A stretch of 64,000 nt of DNA from Desulfurispirillum indicum S5 (GCF_000177635.2 NC_014836.1:1872001-1936000), one strand, 5' to 3'. Counted from the stretch's first letter, positions 1 to 7,680 are shown. Program-made: numbers and translations. The notes: generated from the letters alone by a model not told the origin.

Positions 1-2430
1 GTCAGCCGAGACATCCTGACCATTCTTGAGTTTTTGCAGAATGGGGTTGTGCGCGGTCAGCTCCGCGATCATGGCCTCGACCATCTCGCGGTAGCGGCTG
101 ATGCTGACCGATTCGTGCTGGGGGCCGAACTCGACCATTTCCTTGCGGTGGATTTCATCTTTCAGGTCAAGGTGTGTTGGTCCGGGGCCGGTCTGTTGCT
201 CGCGGAATTTCATCAGCGGGCCAAGGCGACTGTTTAGCTCGTCGAGGGCGTCCTCCAAGGCAACCGCATCTGTTTTGGCCCAGTAGTGGTTGCTCTGGGC
301 GGCGCGGATCAACAACTCCTCGGCTTTGACGAAACTGACCGACAGCGGCAGTTCGCTGATCTGCTCGACGATACCTTCCTTGAGGGTTTCGGCCTTTTCC
401 TTCTCTTCGCGGAGTCGGGCGAGTGAGTACTCCAACAGGTCGCGCTCGAAGCGCATGGCCTTGAAGTCGGCCTCGGAGACGGTGCGGAACAGCGGCTTGA
501 TCTCGCCGCGCAAAAATTCCAACCGCTGGTGATTCAGGGTGATCCAGAAGTTTTCCTCATCGAGTCGGGAAAGCAGCGAGGCAGCCTCCTTGATGATGAC
601 GGAGCTATGCGGCAGCTGGCTGATCTGCCGACGCAGTTTGGCGATTTCGCGCTCGGCAACCTGCGCCTGCGCAAGGTCGATGGCCTTTTCGATTTTATCC
701 AGCCGCAAGCCGACCAGCCGCACCGGCAGGGGGAGCTGGGGTTTGAGTTCCTTGCCCTTGGGTTGCAGCTTGAAGTATTCGAAGTTGTCCCAGCAATCGA
801 GGATGAGGAACACATCCTTTTCGGTACACCAGGGCTTGGGCTTGGCGGCTTCAAGCAGCCGAGTGCCGCGCCCGATCATCTGCCAGAACTTGGTGTAGGA
901 ATAGACCGGTTTGGCAAAGACGAGATTGACGATCTCCCGCACGTCGATGCCGGTATCGAGCATATCGACGCTGATGGCGACGCGGGGCATGTCGTTGTTG
1001 GTGAACTGGTCGAGCAGGCCGCCCTTGCCATAGACACGCGGGTCATCCGAAACCAACACCTTGGCCAGCTCGCCTTTGTATTGGGGGAAGAGCTTGTCGA
1101 AGATCTCTTCAATGCGCCGGGCATGGGCCTTGGAGGAGCAGAAGAAGATGGTCTTGCCGGGCAGCACGCCATTCGGGTCCTTGATGCACTCCTCCATGAA
1201 CTCCTTGACGATGAGGGCGTTGGTCCCCTTGTTGATCACCTGCTTTTCGAGCTGTGAACCCTCGAAGTTGATCTCTTCGATCTCCTTGCCTTCCAGCAGC
1301 AGCTTTTTCTGGTCTTCCAGCGAGATGGTGCGTTTGCTGATCCCCTCCATCTGAAAGCGGGTCTGGATTTTCATTACCTGGAAGCTGCACAGGTAGGGCG
1401 GCACGTTGTTGACCGCCTCTTCGAAGGTGTAGGCAAAGGTGGGAAGGCCGTCTTCGCAGTGAAAGAGCTGAAAGGTGTTGTGGTCGATAATGTCGGTCGG
1501 CGTGGCTGTGAGGCCGAGAGTTATGGTCTTGAAGTAGTTGAGGACCTCGCCATAGGTGTTGTAGATGGAGCGGTGGCTCTCATCGACCACGATGAAATCG
1601 AAAAAGTGCGGTGACAGCTGCTGCGACTCGTCCCGGATGATGTTGAGCATGGTGGGATAGGTCGAGACGTAGATGCGGCGGTCCTTGGCGATGAGCTTCT
1701 CGCCGACGTTGGGCCAGCGCGGCTCGTGGGGCAGATGCTCCTTGAAGGCGGCCAGTGCCTGTTCGCGCAAGGCGATGCGGTCGACCAGAAACAGGACCTT
1801 TTCGGCGTGTCCGGCACGCATCAGGGCATCGACCTTGGCGATACAGGTGCGGGTCTTGCCGGTGCCGGTGGCCATGACCAAAAGAAAGTCACGCTTTTTC
1901 TGTTCGATGCCTTCCAACACGGCGCGAATGGCCCGGATCTGATAGTCGCGGCCCGCAATGGATGTGTTGATCAGCTCCTGGGTCAGGGGCTTGCGGTTGC
2001 GGCGAATGTATTGAAACCGCTCAAGGTCATCTCGGGTCGGGAAGCCGACGATCTTGCGCGGCGGGTAGTTGTCCAGATCCCAGAAATAGATCTCGTGCCC
2101 GTTGGTGTAGAAGCAGAACGGCAGCTCGCCCCCCAGTTGTTTCTGGATGTTGTAGCAGTATTGCTTGGCCTGCTCTCGCCCCAGCGCGGCGTCTTTGCTC
2201 GTTTTCTTCGCTTCGACCACGGCCAGGGGCTTGCGATCCTTGCCAAGCAATACATAGTCGCTGAATTGATGACCTTCGTATGGGGTGCGCGGTTCGGCAA
2301 CACCCAGGGGGAGTGGAGTCAGGATGTCGAACTCCTCGATGACCAGGGTGGGATCTTTAACATTCCAGCCCGACTGGGCGAGCTGGCTGTCAATCAGTTC
2401 AGCACGGGTTTGGGCCTCAGTCCTAGTCAT
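1..2430 (-). CDS. hsdR: Type I restriction enzyme R subunit (HsdR), C-terminus cut by window edge
   Basis: The frame is open for 810 codons from an ATG at 2428-2430 and runs off the window, so the C-terminus is missing. It is the ATP-driven translocating and cleaving subunit of a type I restriction system. The N-terminal nuclease core shows VVEAKK (PD-(D/E)xK family). The helicase core follows, with Walker A ATGTGKT, a DESH Walker B box, GLTATP (motif III) and QMIGRGTR (motif VI). The start overlaps the stop of the upstream HTH gene by 8 bp (ATGACTAG), so the two are probably translationally coupled. No hsdM or hsdS is visible here; they would lie beyond the left edge or elsewhere. Confidence 0.93.
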   Translation of the reverse strand, partial: MTRTEAQTRAELIDSQLAQSGWNVKDPTLVIEEFDILTPLPLGVAEPRTPYEGHQFSDYVLLGKDRKPLAVVEAKKTSKDAALGREQAKQYCYNIQKQLGGELPFCFYTNGHEIYFWDLDNYPPRKIVGFPTRDDLERFQYIRRNRKPLTQELINTSIAGRDYQIRAIRAVLEGIEQKKRDFLLVMATGTGKTRTCIAKVDALMRAGHAEKVLFLVDRIALREQALAAFKEHLPHEPRWPNVGEKLIAKDRRIYVSTYPTMLNIIRDESQQLSPHFFDFIVVDESHRSIYNTYGEVLNYFKTITLGLTATPTDIIDHNTFQLFHCEDGLPTFAYTFEEAVNNVPPYLCSFQVMKIQTRFQMEGISKRTISLEDQKKLLLEGKEIEEINFEGSQLEKQVINKGTNALIVKEFMEECIKDPNGVLPGKTIFFCSSKAHARRIEEIFDKLFPQYKGELAKVLVSDDPRVYGKGGLLDQFTNNDMPRVAISVDMLDTGIDVREIVNLVFAKPVYSYTKFWQMIGRGTRLLEAAKPKPWCTEKDVFLILDCWDNFEYFKLQPKGKELKPQLPLPVRLVGLRLDKIEKAIDLAQAQVAEREIAKLRRQISQLPHSSVIIKEAASLLSRLDEENFWITLNHQRLEFLRGEIKPLFRTVSEADFKAMRFERDLLEYSLARLREEKEKAETLKEGIVEQISELPLSVSFVKAEELLIRAAQSNHYWAKTDAVALEDALDELNSRLGPLMKFREQQTGPGPTHLDLKDEIHRKEMVEFGPQHESVSISRYREMVEAMIAELTAHNPILQKLKNGQDVSAD

Positions 2431-2638
2431 GCTTCAACTTCCCCTGTTCTTTCATCCGCACACAAAAGGCTTCGAATTGCCTTCTCGCCAGCTTGAAGGG
2501 AACCGTCTTGCTGTTTTCCCAGCGGTTGATCGTGGAAAAGCTCACGCCCAGCTCGTGGGCCAGCTCTTCCTGGCTCAGCCCCAGCTGCTGGCGGACTTCT
2601 TTGACCGTCTCCGCAAAATTTTCCGGTGCCTTTGCCAT
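2423..2638 (-). CDS. Small XRE-family HTH regulator upstream of hsdR
   Basis: This 71-residue protein is almost entirely a helix-turn-helix of the Cro/C1 (XRE) type, with the recognisable core LSQEELAHELGVSFSTINRW followed by a basic C-terminus. The frame could start further upstream, but the ATG at 2636-2638 is preceded by GAGG at good spacing and begins exactly at the domain, so I chose it. It overlaps hsdR by 8 bp and is probably cotranscribed. By position it could control the restriction genes, as small C proteins do in other restriction systems; that role is inference. Confidence 0.8.
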   Translation of the reverse strand: MAKAPENFAETVKEVRQQLGLSQEELAHELGVSFSTINRWENSKTVPFKLARRQFEAFCVRMKEQGKLKHD

Positions 2639-2781
2639 ATCGATTTGCCTCAATTCCTGGTGCGCCACCAATTCACCGGCAGCGAGCGAACGCAATGTGC
2701 CCAACGTACAATTACGACCCTTAATATAGCAGGTGACAACGCATGTGGAAAGATGAAAGTTGGCGGTTATTTCAGAATTTT

Positions 2782-2882
2782 CCGACACATCCCGCCGCCG
2801 CCCGGTAAGTAACCCCTCAGAAGGCCAACACGAAAAAAAATCAGCCACCGCCCGACACTTTCTCCACCTCTCCGGTAAGTAA
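2782..2882. repeat. Paired 31-bp boxes, exactly 70 bp apart
   Basis: Two copies of CCGACAC-N14-CGGTAAGTAA lie at 2782-2812 and 2852-2882. The outer 17 bases are identical in both and the 14-base middle differs in sequence but not length, and is pyrimidine-rich in both. They sit between the divergent HTH-hsdR operon and a small plus-strand gene. Seventy bp is close to seven helical turns, so the copies would face the same side of the DNA, as expected for paired protein-binding sites. No function is known to me. Confidence 0.6.
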
Positions 2883-2913
2883 GGGCATTAACCACAACGA
2901 GGAGCGACCGACC

Positions 2914-3102
2914 ATGGACATCAACGACCTGTTTGACGGAATCATGAAGAGTATCAACCAGTTTGCCGACGAAATCGCCGAGAAGCGGTTGCAGGAAAAA
3001 ATGCAGGACACCGGACGAGGTCCGGAGAATGGGGGTAAGAATGCGGAGAATTTGGAGCCGAAAGAGAAGCGGGGTATGACGGATTTCCCGAAAAGGGAGT
3101 GA
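2914..3102 (+). CDS. Small hypothetical protein, 62 aa
   Basis: An ATG is preceded by GAGGAG about ten bases upstream, a good ribosome-binding site. The product is short and strongly charged: an amphipathic N-terminal helix (residues 1-35, with DLFDGIMKS and ADEIAEKRLQEK) followed by a polar, Gly/Lys/Glu-rich tail. There is no signal peptide or membrane segment. I do not recognise a family. It stands alone between the paired 31-bp boxes and the ssrA terminator. Confidence 0.5.
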   Translation: MDINDLFDGIMKSINQFADEIAEKRLQEKMQDTGRGPENGGKNAENLEPKEKRGMTDFPKRE

Positions 3103-3157
3103 TTTGGGCGGTAGCGCCGACACCCTGAAGGCGACGTAAGTCGCTGACAATACACAG

Positions 3158-3205
3158 AAAAATAAAACCCGTCACCCCGGAGAATGACCCCAGAGAGACG
3201 GGTTT
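3158..3205 (-). terminator. Rho-independent terminator of ssrA
   Basis: A 9-bp perfect stem (3165-3173 with 3197-3205; AAACCCGTC/GACGGGTTT) is followed on the minus strand by an A/T run that gives a U-rich tail. It lies 13 bp past the mature 3' end of tmRNA. The plus-strand side also ends in T-rich sequence, so it may work in both directions. Confidence 0.75.
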
Positions 3206-3217
3206 GTCTTTTCTAAA

Positions 3218-3568
3218 TGGTGGAGGCGAGGGGAGTCGAACCCCTGTCCGAGACCATTTCCACAACCAACCCTACATGCTTGTCCGCTTGTTTGCTTTAG
3301 CCTTCCGGAGCCCGAGGCGGCACGGTATCCGAAAGCCGAGTTCTCCTGTTATCCTCGTCTTTGACCGGAGAGCACTGTCAAAGCAACAGCCTGCGATTTT
3401 CCACCATGGGGCCCTGCAGGCCGGGTCCCGTGGGGGTTAGTGCTGCTTACGCAGCAGCCAGAACGTTTTCGTCGTTGGCGTTTGTTGTTTTGCTGGTTTT
3501 TACAGGGCCACCAGCCCCCTGGCATGCGTCAATTGCTTCTGTGTTCCCGTCGAAACCAGTGCGCCCCC
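3218..3568 (-). ncRNA. ssrA: tmRNA (transfer-messenger RNA), tag ANDENVLAAA
   Basis: The 351-nt RNA rescues stalled ribosomes together with SmpB. The mature 5' end (GGGGGCG, from 3568) pairs over 7 bp with the 3' strand CGCCUCC before A-CCA, and the 3' end holds a T arm with TTCGA. CCA is encoded (3218-3220). Inside, the reading frame GCC AAC GAC GAA AAC GTT CTG GCT GCT GCG TAA gives the tag ANDENVLAAA, ending in the expected Ala-rich degron. smpB lies just upstream on the same strand, with a dispersed repeat between them. The exact resume codon is inferred by likeness to the E. coli tag. Confidence 0.95.
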
Positions 3569-3581
3569 AGATTGATGTGTT

Positions 3582-3713
3582 GGCAGGCAGCTGAAAAACC
3601 CTCATCTGCGGTGTTGCTCGCGGTCGCTCGTCACTGCAGCGTACGGGGAGTACGCTTCAATCCTTGCTTAGCGAGCGCCTTGCACCTGAGTATTTTTCAA
3701 CTGCCTGCGTGTT
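3582..3713 (+). repeat. Dispersed intergenic repeat, copy 1 (between smpB and ssrA)
   Basis: About 130 bp closely match the reverse complement of 49365-49496. Shared blocks include CATCTGCGG, a hairpin GCGTAC-GGGGA-GTACGC with its flanks, and GCGAGCGCCTTGCACCTGAG. The ends carry imperfect inverted repeats of the type GCTG..GAAAA and TTTTCAA..GCCTGC. There is no coding capacity. It looks like a non-autonomous mobile repeat (MITE-like). It lies 14 bp upstream of the mature tmRNA 5' end, so any local ssrA promoter would have to sit within or beside it. Confidence 0.75.
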
Positions 3714-3731
3714 AAGAGTTATTGGGAGTAA

Positions 3732-4184
3732 CTAACTGTGGCTTTTCAATGCCTGCTGCGCTTCGCGCTGGGCATCCTTCTGTTTCAGAGATTCACGTTT
3801 ATCGTGGAGTTTCTTGCCCTTGCCAAGAGCCACTTCCACTTTTACCTTACCGTTCTTAAAGTACATCTTTGTGGGGACAATGGCAAGCCCCCCCTGCTGG
3901 GCCTTGGCGGCCAGCTTGTCGATTTCCATCTTATGGGCCAGCAGTTTACGCACCCTGGTGGGATCGGGCGCCATGGGCCCCGCCTCTTCATAGGGGGAGA
4001 TATGGCACTGAAAGAGAAAGAGCTCTCCTCGGTCGACGCGGCAGTAGGCGTCCTTGAGGTTGACTTTTCCCTGGCGGATGCTCTTGACCTCCGAGCCCTT
4101 CAGGACAACTCCGGTTTCCAGTGTCTCCAGGATTTCAAAGTGGTGACGGGCGGATCGGTTATCGGAGATAATCTTGATGCCCAT
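3732..4184 (-). CDS. smpB: SsrA-binding protein SmpB
   Basis: The 150-residue protein binds tmRNA and brings it to stalled ribosomes. The family pattern is complete: N-terminal NRSARHHFEI, ETLETGVVLKGSEVKS, the block NLKDAYCRVDRGELFLF, PTKMYFKNGKVKVEVALGKG and the basic tail KLHDKRESLKQKDAQRE. Length is normal for the family. The ATG at 4182-4184 has a strong AAGGAGGAG site; an upstream in-frame ATG at 4220 lacks one. It lies upstream of ssrA on the same strand, so the two partners may be cotranscribed. Confidence 0.97.
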   Translation of the reverse strand: MGIKIISDNRSARHHFEILETLETGVVLKGSEVKSIRQGKVNLKDAYCRVDRGELFLFQCHISPYEEAGPMAPDPTRVRKLLAHKMEIDKLAAKAQQGGLAIVPTKMYFKNGKVKVEVALGKGKKLHDKRESLKQKDAQREAQQALKSHS

Positions 4185-4300
4185 ATGCTCCTCCTTCCCG
4201 GAAAAACAAAAACCTGCCACTGATTCAGTAACAGGTTAACCGTTTGCTATTGCACCTTGATGAAGTTGAACCCTCAGTTTTGGCGCTGGCCAATAAAAAA

Positions 4301-4376
4301 TGGTGACCCGTGAAGGATTCGAACCTTCGACCCTCTGATTAAAAGTCAGATGCTCTACCAACTGAGCTAACGGGTC
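4301..4376 (-). tRNA. tRNA-Lys (TTT)
   Basis: This 76-nt cloverleaf has acceptor GACCCGT/ACGGGTC, a D arm with GCTC..GAGC, anticodon loop CTTTTAA (anticodon TTT), T loop TTCGAAT, and an encoded CCA. It is the last of four tRNAs in a minus-strand cluster. Confidence 0.97.
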
Positions 4377-4413
4377 ACGCTCAGGCCTTTTTTCTGAAAA
4401 AAGACAAAAAAAA

Positions 4414-4490
<77 letters not shown>

Positions 4491-4501
4491 GCACTGAAAA
4501 A

Positions 4502-4577
4502 TGGTGGGTGGTACAGGGATCGAACCTGTGACCCTCGGCTTGTAAGGCCGATGCTCTCCCAGCTGAGCTAACCACCC
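4502..4577 (-). tRNA. tRNA-Val (TAC)
   Basis: This 76-nt cloverleaf has acceptor GGGTGGT/ACCACCC, anticodon TAC in the loop CTTACAA, T loop TTCGATC and an encoded CCA. It lies 11 bp upstream of tRNA-Asp and 2 bp downstream of tRNA-Glu. Confidence 0.97.
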
Positions 4578-4579
4578 AT

Positions 4580-4657
4580 TGGCATCCCGTAGGGGATTCG
4601 AACCCCTGTCGCCGCCGTGAAAGGGCGGTGTCCTAGACCGGGCTAGACGAACGGGAC
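4580..4657 (-). tRNA. tRNA-Glu (TTC)
   Basis: This 78-nt cloverleaf has acceptor GTCCCGT/ACGGGAT, anticodon TTC in the loop CTTTCAC, T loop TTCGAAT, discriminator G and an encoded CCA. It is the first gene after the cluster promoter. Confidence 0.97.
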
Positions 4658-4721
4658 GCAATGTGATGAGGGAGATTCATATTGGCTTGTTACAAGACCT
4701 TGAATCGCTCAACGAGGCGGG

Positions 4722-4750
4722 ATACTAACAAGCCGAGGGGCTGGTGTCAA
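4722..4750 (-). promoter_or_regulatory. Sigma-70 promoter of the tRNA cluster
   Basis: TTGACA (4745-4750) and TAGTAT (4722-4727) are separated by exactly 17 bp. The -10 box lies about 65 bp upstream of tRNA-Glu. It probably drives Glu-Val-Asp-Lys; smpB may be served by it too, as no terminator is seen between tRNA-Lys and smpB. Confidence 0.85.
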
Positions 4751-4860
4751 CTTTTTTTTACCGTCCCCGACGATTTAATTTCCCTCCTGAATTGGAAAGG
4801 GCTTAGCGGGTGGCGGGAAACTTGCAGGTAGAGTGGTCATCTTGCAGTCCAGGAGCGCCC

Positions 4861-5523
4861 ATGCTGATCAGTAATCAGAGTCATATCTCTTCGGCGTTAA
4901 GCACTTACCGTTCCGCGGCAACGGCGGCAGACGTCGTGAAAGCTGCCGGCACCAAGGAAAAAATTTCTCAACAGGATAATGTCACCATATCCAAAGAGGC
5001 CAAGAGTCTGGCGATATTTGCCGATGGCCAGAGCGGCAGCCGCGAGCTGGCACCTTTGCCACAATCTCTCTCCATCAGCGATATCAGGCAGGAGGCTGCC
5101 GAACTTTCCGATACCCTGACCACGAAGATGCGTGGACTTTTCCTGCGTGGCGGCATAGATATGTCGCAGCCCTTTGAGCTCACCACAGATCCGTCGGGCA
5201 ATGTCCGGGTCTCGGGCGAGCATCCAGACAAGGATGCCATTGAGAAGCTGCTTCGGGAGAACCCAGATCTGTCCAATTCCTTCCGCAAGCTCTCTTCGCT
5301 GCAGACTCTGATCGCCAAAGCCAAACAGGCCCAGGAGTTCCAGGACGCCTATCGCAAGAACCCCACGGAAGCCCTGAACCGTTTCGCCTGGCTTTTTGAA
5401 GAGGGAGAGGCTCACTATTCCATGGAATTCGATGGCTTTGATGTCACCCAGCGGGTGAACTGGCAGGGGCAGAGCGGCTCCAGCAAGCTGCTGATGGCAC
5501 AGGTCAGCTCAGCCCTCACCTGA
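4861..5523 (+). CDS. Hypothetical protein, 220 aa
   Basis: The ATG at 4861 follows AGGAG at good spacing; a longer in-frame start at 4810 lacks such a site. The protein is soluble, with no signal peptide. Its first 60 residues are Ser/Ala/Thr-rich and low in structure (SNQSHISSALSTYRSAATAA, then ISKEAKSLA), a style seen in flagellar-associated and FlgM-like proteins. The rest is helical and charged (residues 70-190) and ends in a short Ser-rich tail. I cannot name a family. A weak promoter and a TIM-barrel gene follow 62 bp downstream. Confidence 0.7.
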   Translation: MLISNQSHISSALSTYRSAATAADVVKAAGTKEKISQQDNVTISKEAKSLAIFADGQSGSRELAPLPQSLSISDIRQEAAELSDTLTTKMRGLFLRGGIDMSQPFELTTDPSGNVRVSGEHPDKDAIEKLLRENPDLSNSFRKLSSLQTLIAKAKQAQEFQDAYRKNPTEALNRFAWLFEEGEAHYSMEFDGFDVTQRVNWQGQSGSSKLLMAQVSSALT

Positions 5524-5528
5524 TGCTG

Positions 5529-5556
5529 TTGCCATGTCAAATGGGTGTGGTATCCT
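5529..5556 (+). promoter_or_regulatory. Possible promoter before the TIM-barrel gene
   Basis: TTGCCA (5529-5534) and TATCCT (5551-5556) are 16 bp apart, 30 bp upstream of the GTG start. The match is fair, not strong. Confidence 0.35.
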
Positions 5557-5585
5557 GAAGTCGAAATCATTGTATCGGAGGAATC

Positions 5586-6383
5586 GTGCTGGATATACAC
5601 TCGTGTTTTCTGACGTGCCGTGGTCTGCTCTCCGCCGTCATGGAGGGGAATGAGTACACCGCCGCCCATGGCTATGAAATCCTGATGGATGCCAATACCA
5701 TGGACGCCTATTCAGCTTCCTTTATGGCTCAGCGTCTGAAGGCGCTGAAGCGACGGTGCGGATTTCTGACGTTTCATGCTCCATTCTTTGACCTCAGCCC
5801 CGGTGGTCTGGATATGCGCATCCGGCAGGTCAGCCACGAGCGTCTGTTGCAGATGGCTGATGTGGCCAATCTGGTGGTGCCTGCCAATATAGTGTTACAT
5901 ACGGGCTATACCCGCGAGATGTATGGCCACGGCAAGATGTACCACCACTGGAAACACCATGTATGCGACATTCTGCACCGCCTGCTGGAACAACTGAACC
6001 CCTCGGTGACCATCAGCGTGGAAAACGTCTTTGAAGCGGACCCCGCCCCTCTGGTGGATGTGGTCAGCGCGGTGAATAACCCGCGCCTGGGATACTGCCT
6101 TGATGTGGGCCACAGTCGCCTTTTCGGACAGACCAGCCATGGACAGTGGATTGAGGCCTTTGCCGAAAAGCTCTTCGAGGTGCATCTCCATGACAACCAC
6201 GGCGTCGGGGATGACCATCTGCCCTGCGGCCAGGGAAACATTGATTTCTCCGCGATTCTGGAGGCACTTGATCAACATGACCTGCAGCCGATTCTCACCT
6301 TTGAGGTGTTGACTGAGGCAGCGTTCCAGGAGGCGGTACTATATCTGGAGCAGTTGAACAAAGGAGCTGCCAGCAGGGGCTGA
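5586..6383 (+). CDS. Sugar phosphate isomerase/epimerase-like TIM-barrel protein (AP endonuclease 2 family fold)
   Basis: A GTG start with GGAGG four bases upstream gives 265 residues. Metal-site motifs of the xylose isomerase-like/Nfo superfamily are visible in order: TFHAPF near residue 60, VLHTGY near 101, ISVENVFE near 142, YCLDVGHSRLFG near 173, EVHLHDNHGVGDDHLPCGQGNID near 200 and LTFEV near 239. The His, Glu and Asp residues that bind metal are in place. The substrate is unknown; it could be an isomerase, an epimerase or an endonuclease IV relative. Its last codons overlap the region that encodes the leader of the next gene. Confidence 0.8.
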   Translation: MLDIHSCFLTCRGLLSAVMEGNEYTAAHGYEILMDANTMDAYSASFMAQRLKALKRRCGFLTFHAPFFDLSPGGLDMRIRQVSHERLLQMADVANLVVPANIVLHTGYTREMYGHGKMYHHWKHHVCDILHRLLEQLNPSVTISVENVFEADPAPLVDVVSAVNNPRLGYCLDVGHSRLFGQTSHGQWIEAFAEKLFEVHLHDNHGVGDDHLPCGQGNIDFSAILEALDQHDLQPILTFEVLTEAAFQEAVLYLEQLNKGAASRG

Positions 6384-6412
6384 CCCTCATTGAGGTACTG
6401 CTGACCCTGCTG
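6354..6412 (+). other. Prepilin leader region lacking an in-frame canonical start
   Basis: In the frame of the following gene, codons 6377-6412 encode G-LTLIEVLLTLLV, the class III (prepilin) cleavage motif with the conserved Glu at +5. Upstream in that frame there is no ATG, GTG or TTG before the stop at 6314-6316. In the frame of the upstream gene, a TTG at 6354 encodes MNKGAASRG and then TGA. One extra G in the GGGG run at 6376-6379 would join the two as MNKGAASRG-LTLIEV, a model prepilin leader. So either one base is lost here, a -1 slip occurs at GGGG, or a rare start is used. Confidence 0.55.
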
Positions 6413-7165
6413 GTGCTTTCAGTTGTGGGTGCCATCACCATGGGGTTTTCCGCCTGGGTGGCGCAGTCCCACCAGGTGGGCAGCCAGACACGGCAGGCAC
6501 TGGAAGAGATTCGCGTCTCCCTGGACTTTGTGACACGTCAGCTTGAGCGCGCTGTACCGGGCAGTCTTGTCATCAGCCCGGACGGCAGTGAGGTGGAATT
6601 CCTTCACAGCGCCTATCAGGGTATACTTGACCGAGTTGACGGATCGCAACTCTCTGATGGCACAGTCACCAGCGAAGGGAAAGCGCGATTTCGCATCTTC
6701 CACCTGGACAGCCCTGCCACTCTCGTCGCCCACGACTACGCTTTCACCGGAACGCCGGAATACAGCGCCAGCCTGACGAACCCCGGCCTGCAGTTTGTGG
6801 CCCCTGAATTCTGCAATGCTGTCATCAGTAGTGTATGTGCTGCGACGGTGACCGCCATGGAAGCGCTGCACTTCTCCATTGAAGACTCCTCTTTCACCCC
6901 TTACGGAGGCATGATCTACTTCCTGGCTGATTATCGGGCACGACTGCAGGTACGCGAGTACGGAGAAGGCCATGGGCTTTTCCTGGATCTCTGCAGAAGT
7001 TCGCACATGTTCAGCAACTGCTGGCAAAATGCCAGGGCATTTCTGGTGGTGGCGAACGTGCAGAACCTGCGCTTTCGGGATCACGGCGCAGGACGTGTGG
7101 AAGTGCGGCTGACGAGCAGCGCGCTGCCTGCCGCGCCCCAGGCACGACTGGTGGTCTCTCCATGA
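6413..7165 (+). CDS. Type II secretion/type IV pilus pseudopilin-like protein, start unresolved
   Basis: The coordinate given is the first canonical start (GTG), but coding clearly begins upstream because the hydrophobic N-terminal helix and the cleavage motif G-LTLIEV lie at 6377-6412. The rest shows the pilin plan: helix to about residue 35 (SQTRQALEEIRVSLDFVTRQLERA), then a beta-rich globular domain with four or five Cys. It resembles minor pseudopilins of the GspJ/PilW type. The stop overlaps the next gene by ATGA, indicating coupling. No other secretion genes are visible nearby. Confidence 0.7.
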   Translation: MLSVVGAITMGFSAWVAQSHQVGSQTRQALEEIRVSLDFVTRQLERAVPGSLVISPDGSEVEFLHSAYQGILDRVDGSQLSDGTVTSEGKARFRIFHLDSPATLVAHDYAFTGTPEYSASLTNPGLQFVAPEFCNAVISSVCAATVTAMEALHFSIEDSSFTPYGGMIYFLADYRARLQVREYGEGHGLFLDLCRSSHMFSNCWQNARAFLVVANVQNLRFRDHGAGRVEVRLTSSALPAAPQARLVVSP

Positions 7166-7680
7166 CCGGCAGGCAGACGCACAGGGGATTCATGGTGGTT
7201 GTGGCGCTGTGGGTCATGCTGCTGCTGAGCATGGTCGCAGTTGTCGCCTACCAGGGATTACAGGCACACCAGTGGCGTTCGACCCACCATCACCATGGGG
7301 AGCAGGCCCGGCTGTCAGCGATTTCCGCATCACTGTCCATGGCAAAGATTGCCCGTGAGCGGATTTTCCCCCTGCACCCTTCGGAGCGCTCAGCGGCCCT
7401 GGCCGCCCTCGGCGACAACGATCTTGACGGAATCAGCCGAATTCTCACCATGGATGCTGAACGCAATATCCATGTCCTGGTGCACCTGACGCCCCTGAAT
7501 ACCGACACCAGCCTGATTCGCATTGTGGCCATTGCAGCCATGAGTGATCAGTTGCCCGACACTCCATCCCGCCACGAACTCCTTACACTCTTTCGACAGG
7601 AAAACCCGTTTTTCTCCGATCCGCACTATGTCCGCGCTGCCCATGAGGTTCTGGTACGCGACCCTGCCTATTTCCCCTGA
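7162..7680 (+). CDS. Minor pseudopilin-like protein (GspK/PilX type N-terminus)
   Basis: The 172-residue product starts within ATGA shared with the gene before. Its N-terminus has a short basic leader, RG, then FMVVVALWVMLLLSMVAVVAYQ. This is a prepilin-like cleavage site followed by a hydrophobic helix without Glu at +5, as is typical of GspK-type minor pseudopilins. The remainder is a small soluble domain with no clear family. It probably acts with the preceding pseudopilin. Confidence 0.6.
   Translation: MTGRQTHRGFMVVVALWVMLLLSMVAVVAYQGLQAHQWRSTHHHHGEQARLSAISASLSMAKIARERIFPLHPSERSAALAALGDNDLDGISRILTMDAERNIHVLVHLTPLNTDTSLIRIVAIAAMSDQLPDTPSRHELLTLFRQENPFFSDPHYVRAAHEVLVRDPAYFP

Noticed and set aside
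529-1257. Open frame of 242 codons on the plus strand within hsdR
   Set aside because: It lies antisense to a frame with clear helicase motifs, has no ribosome-binding site and reads as low-complexity shadow protein.
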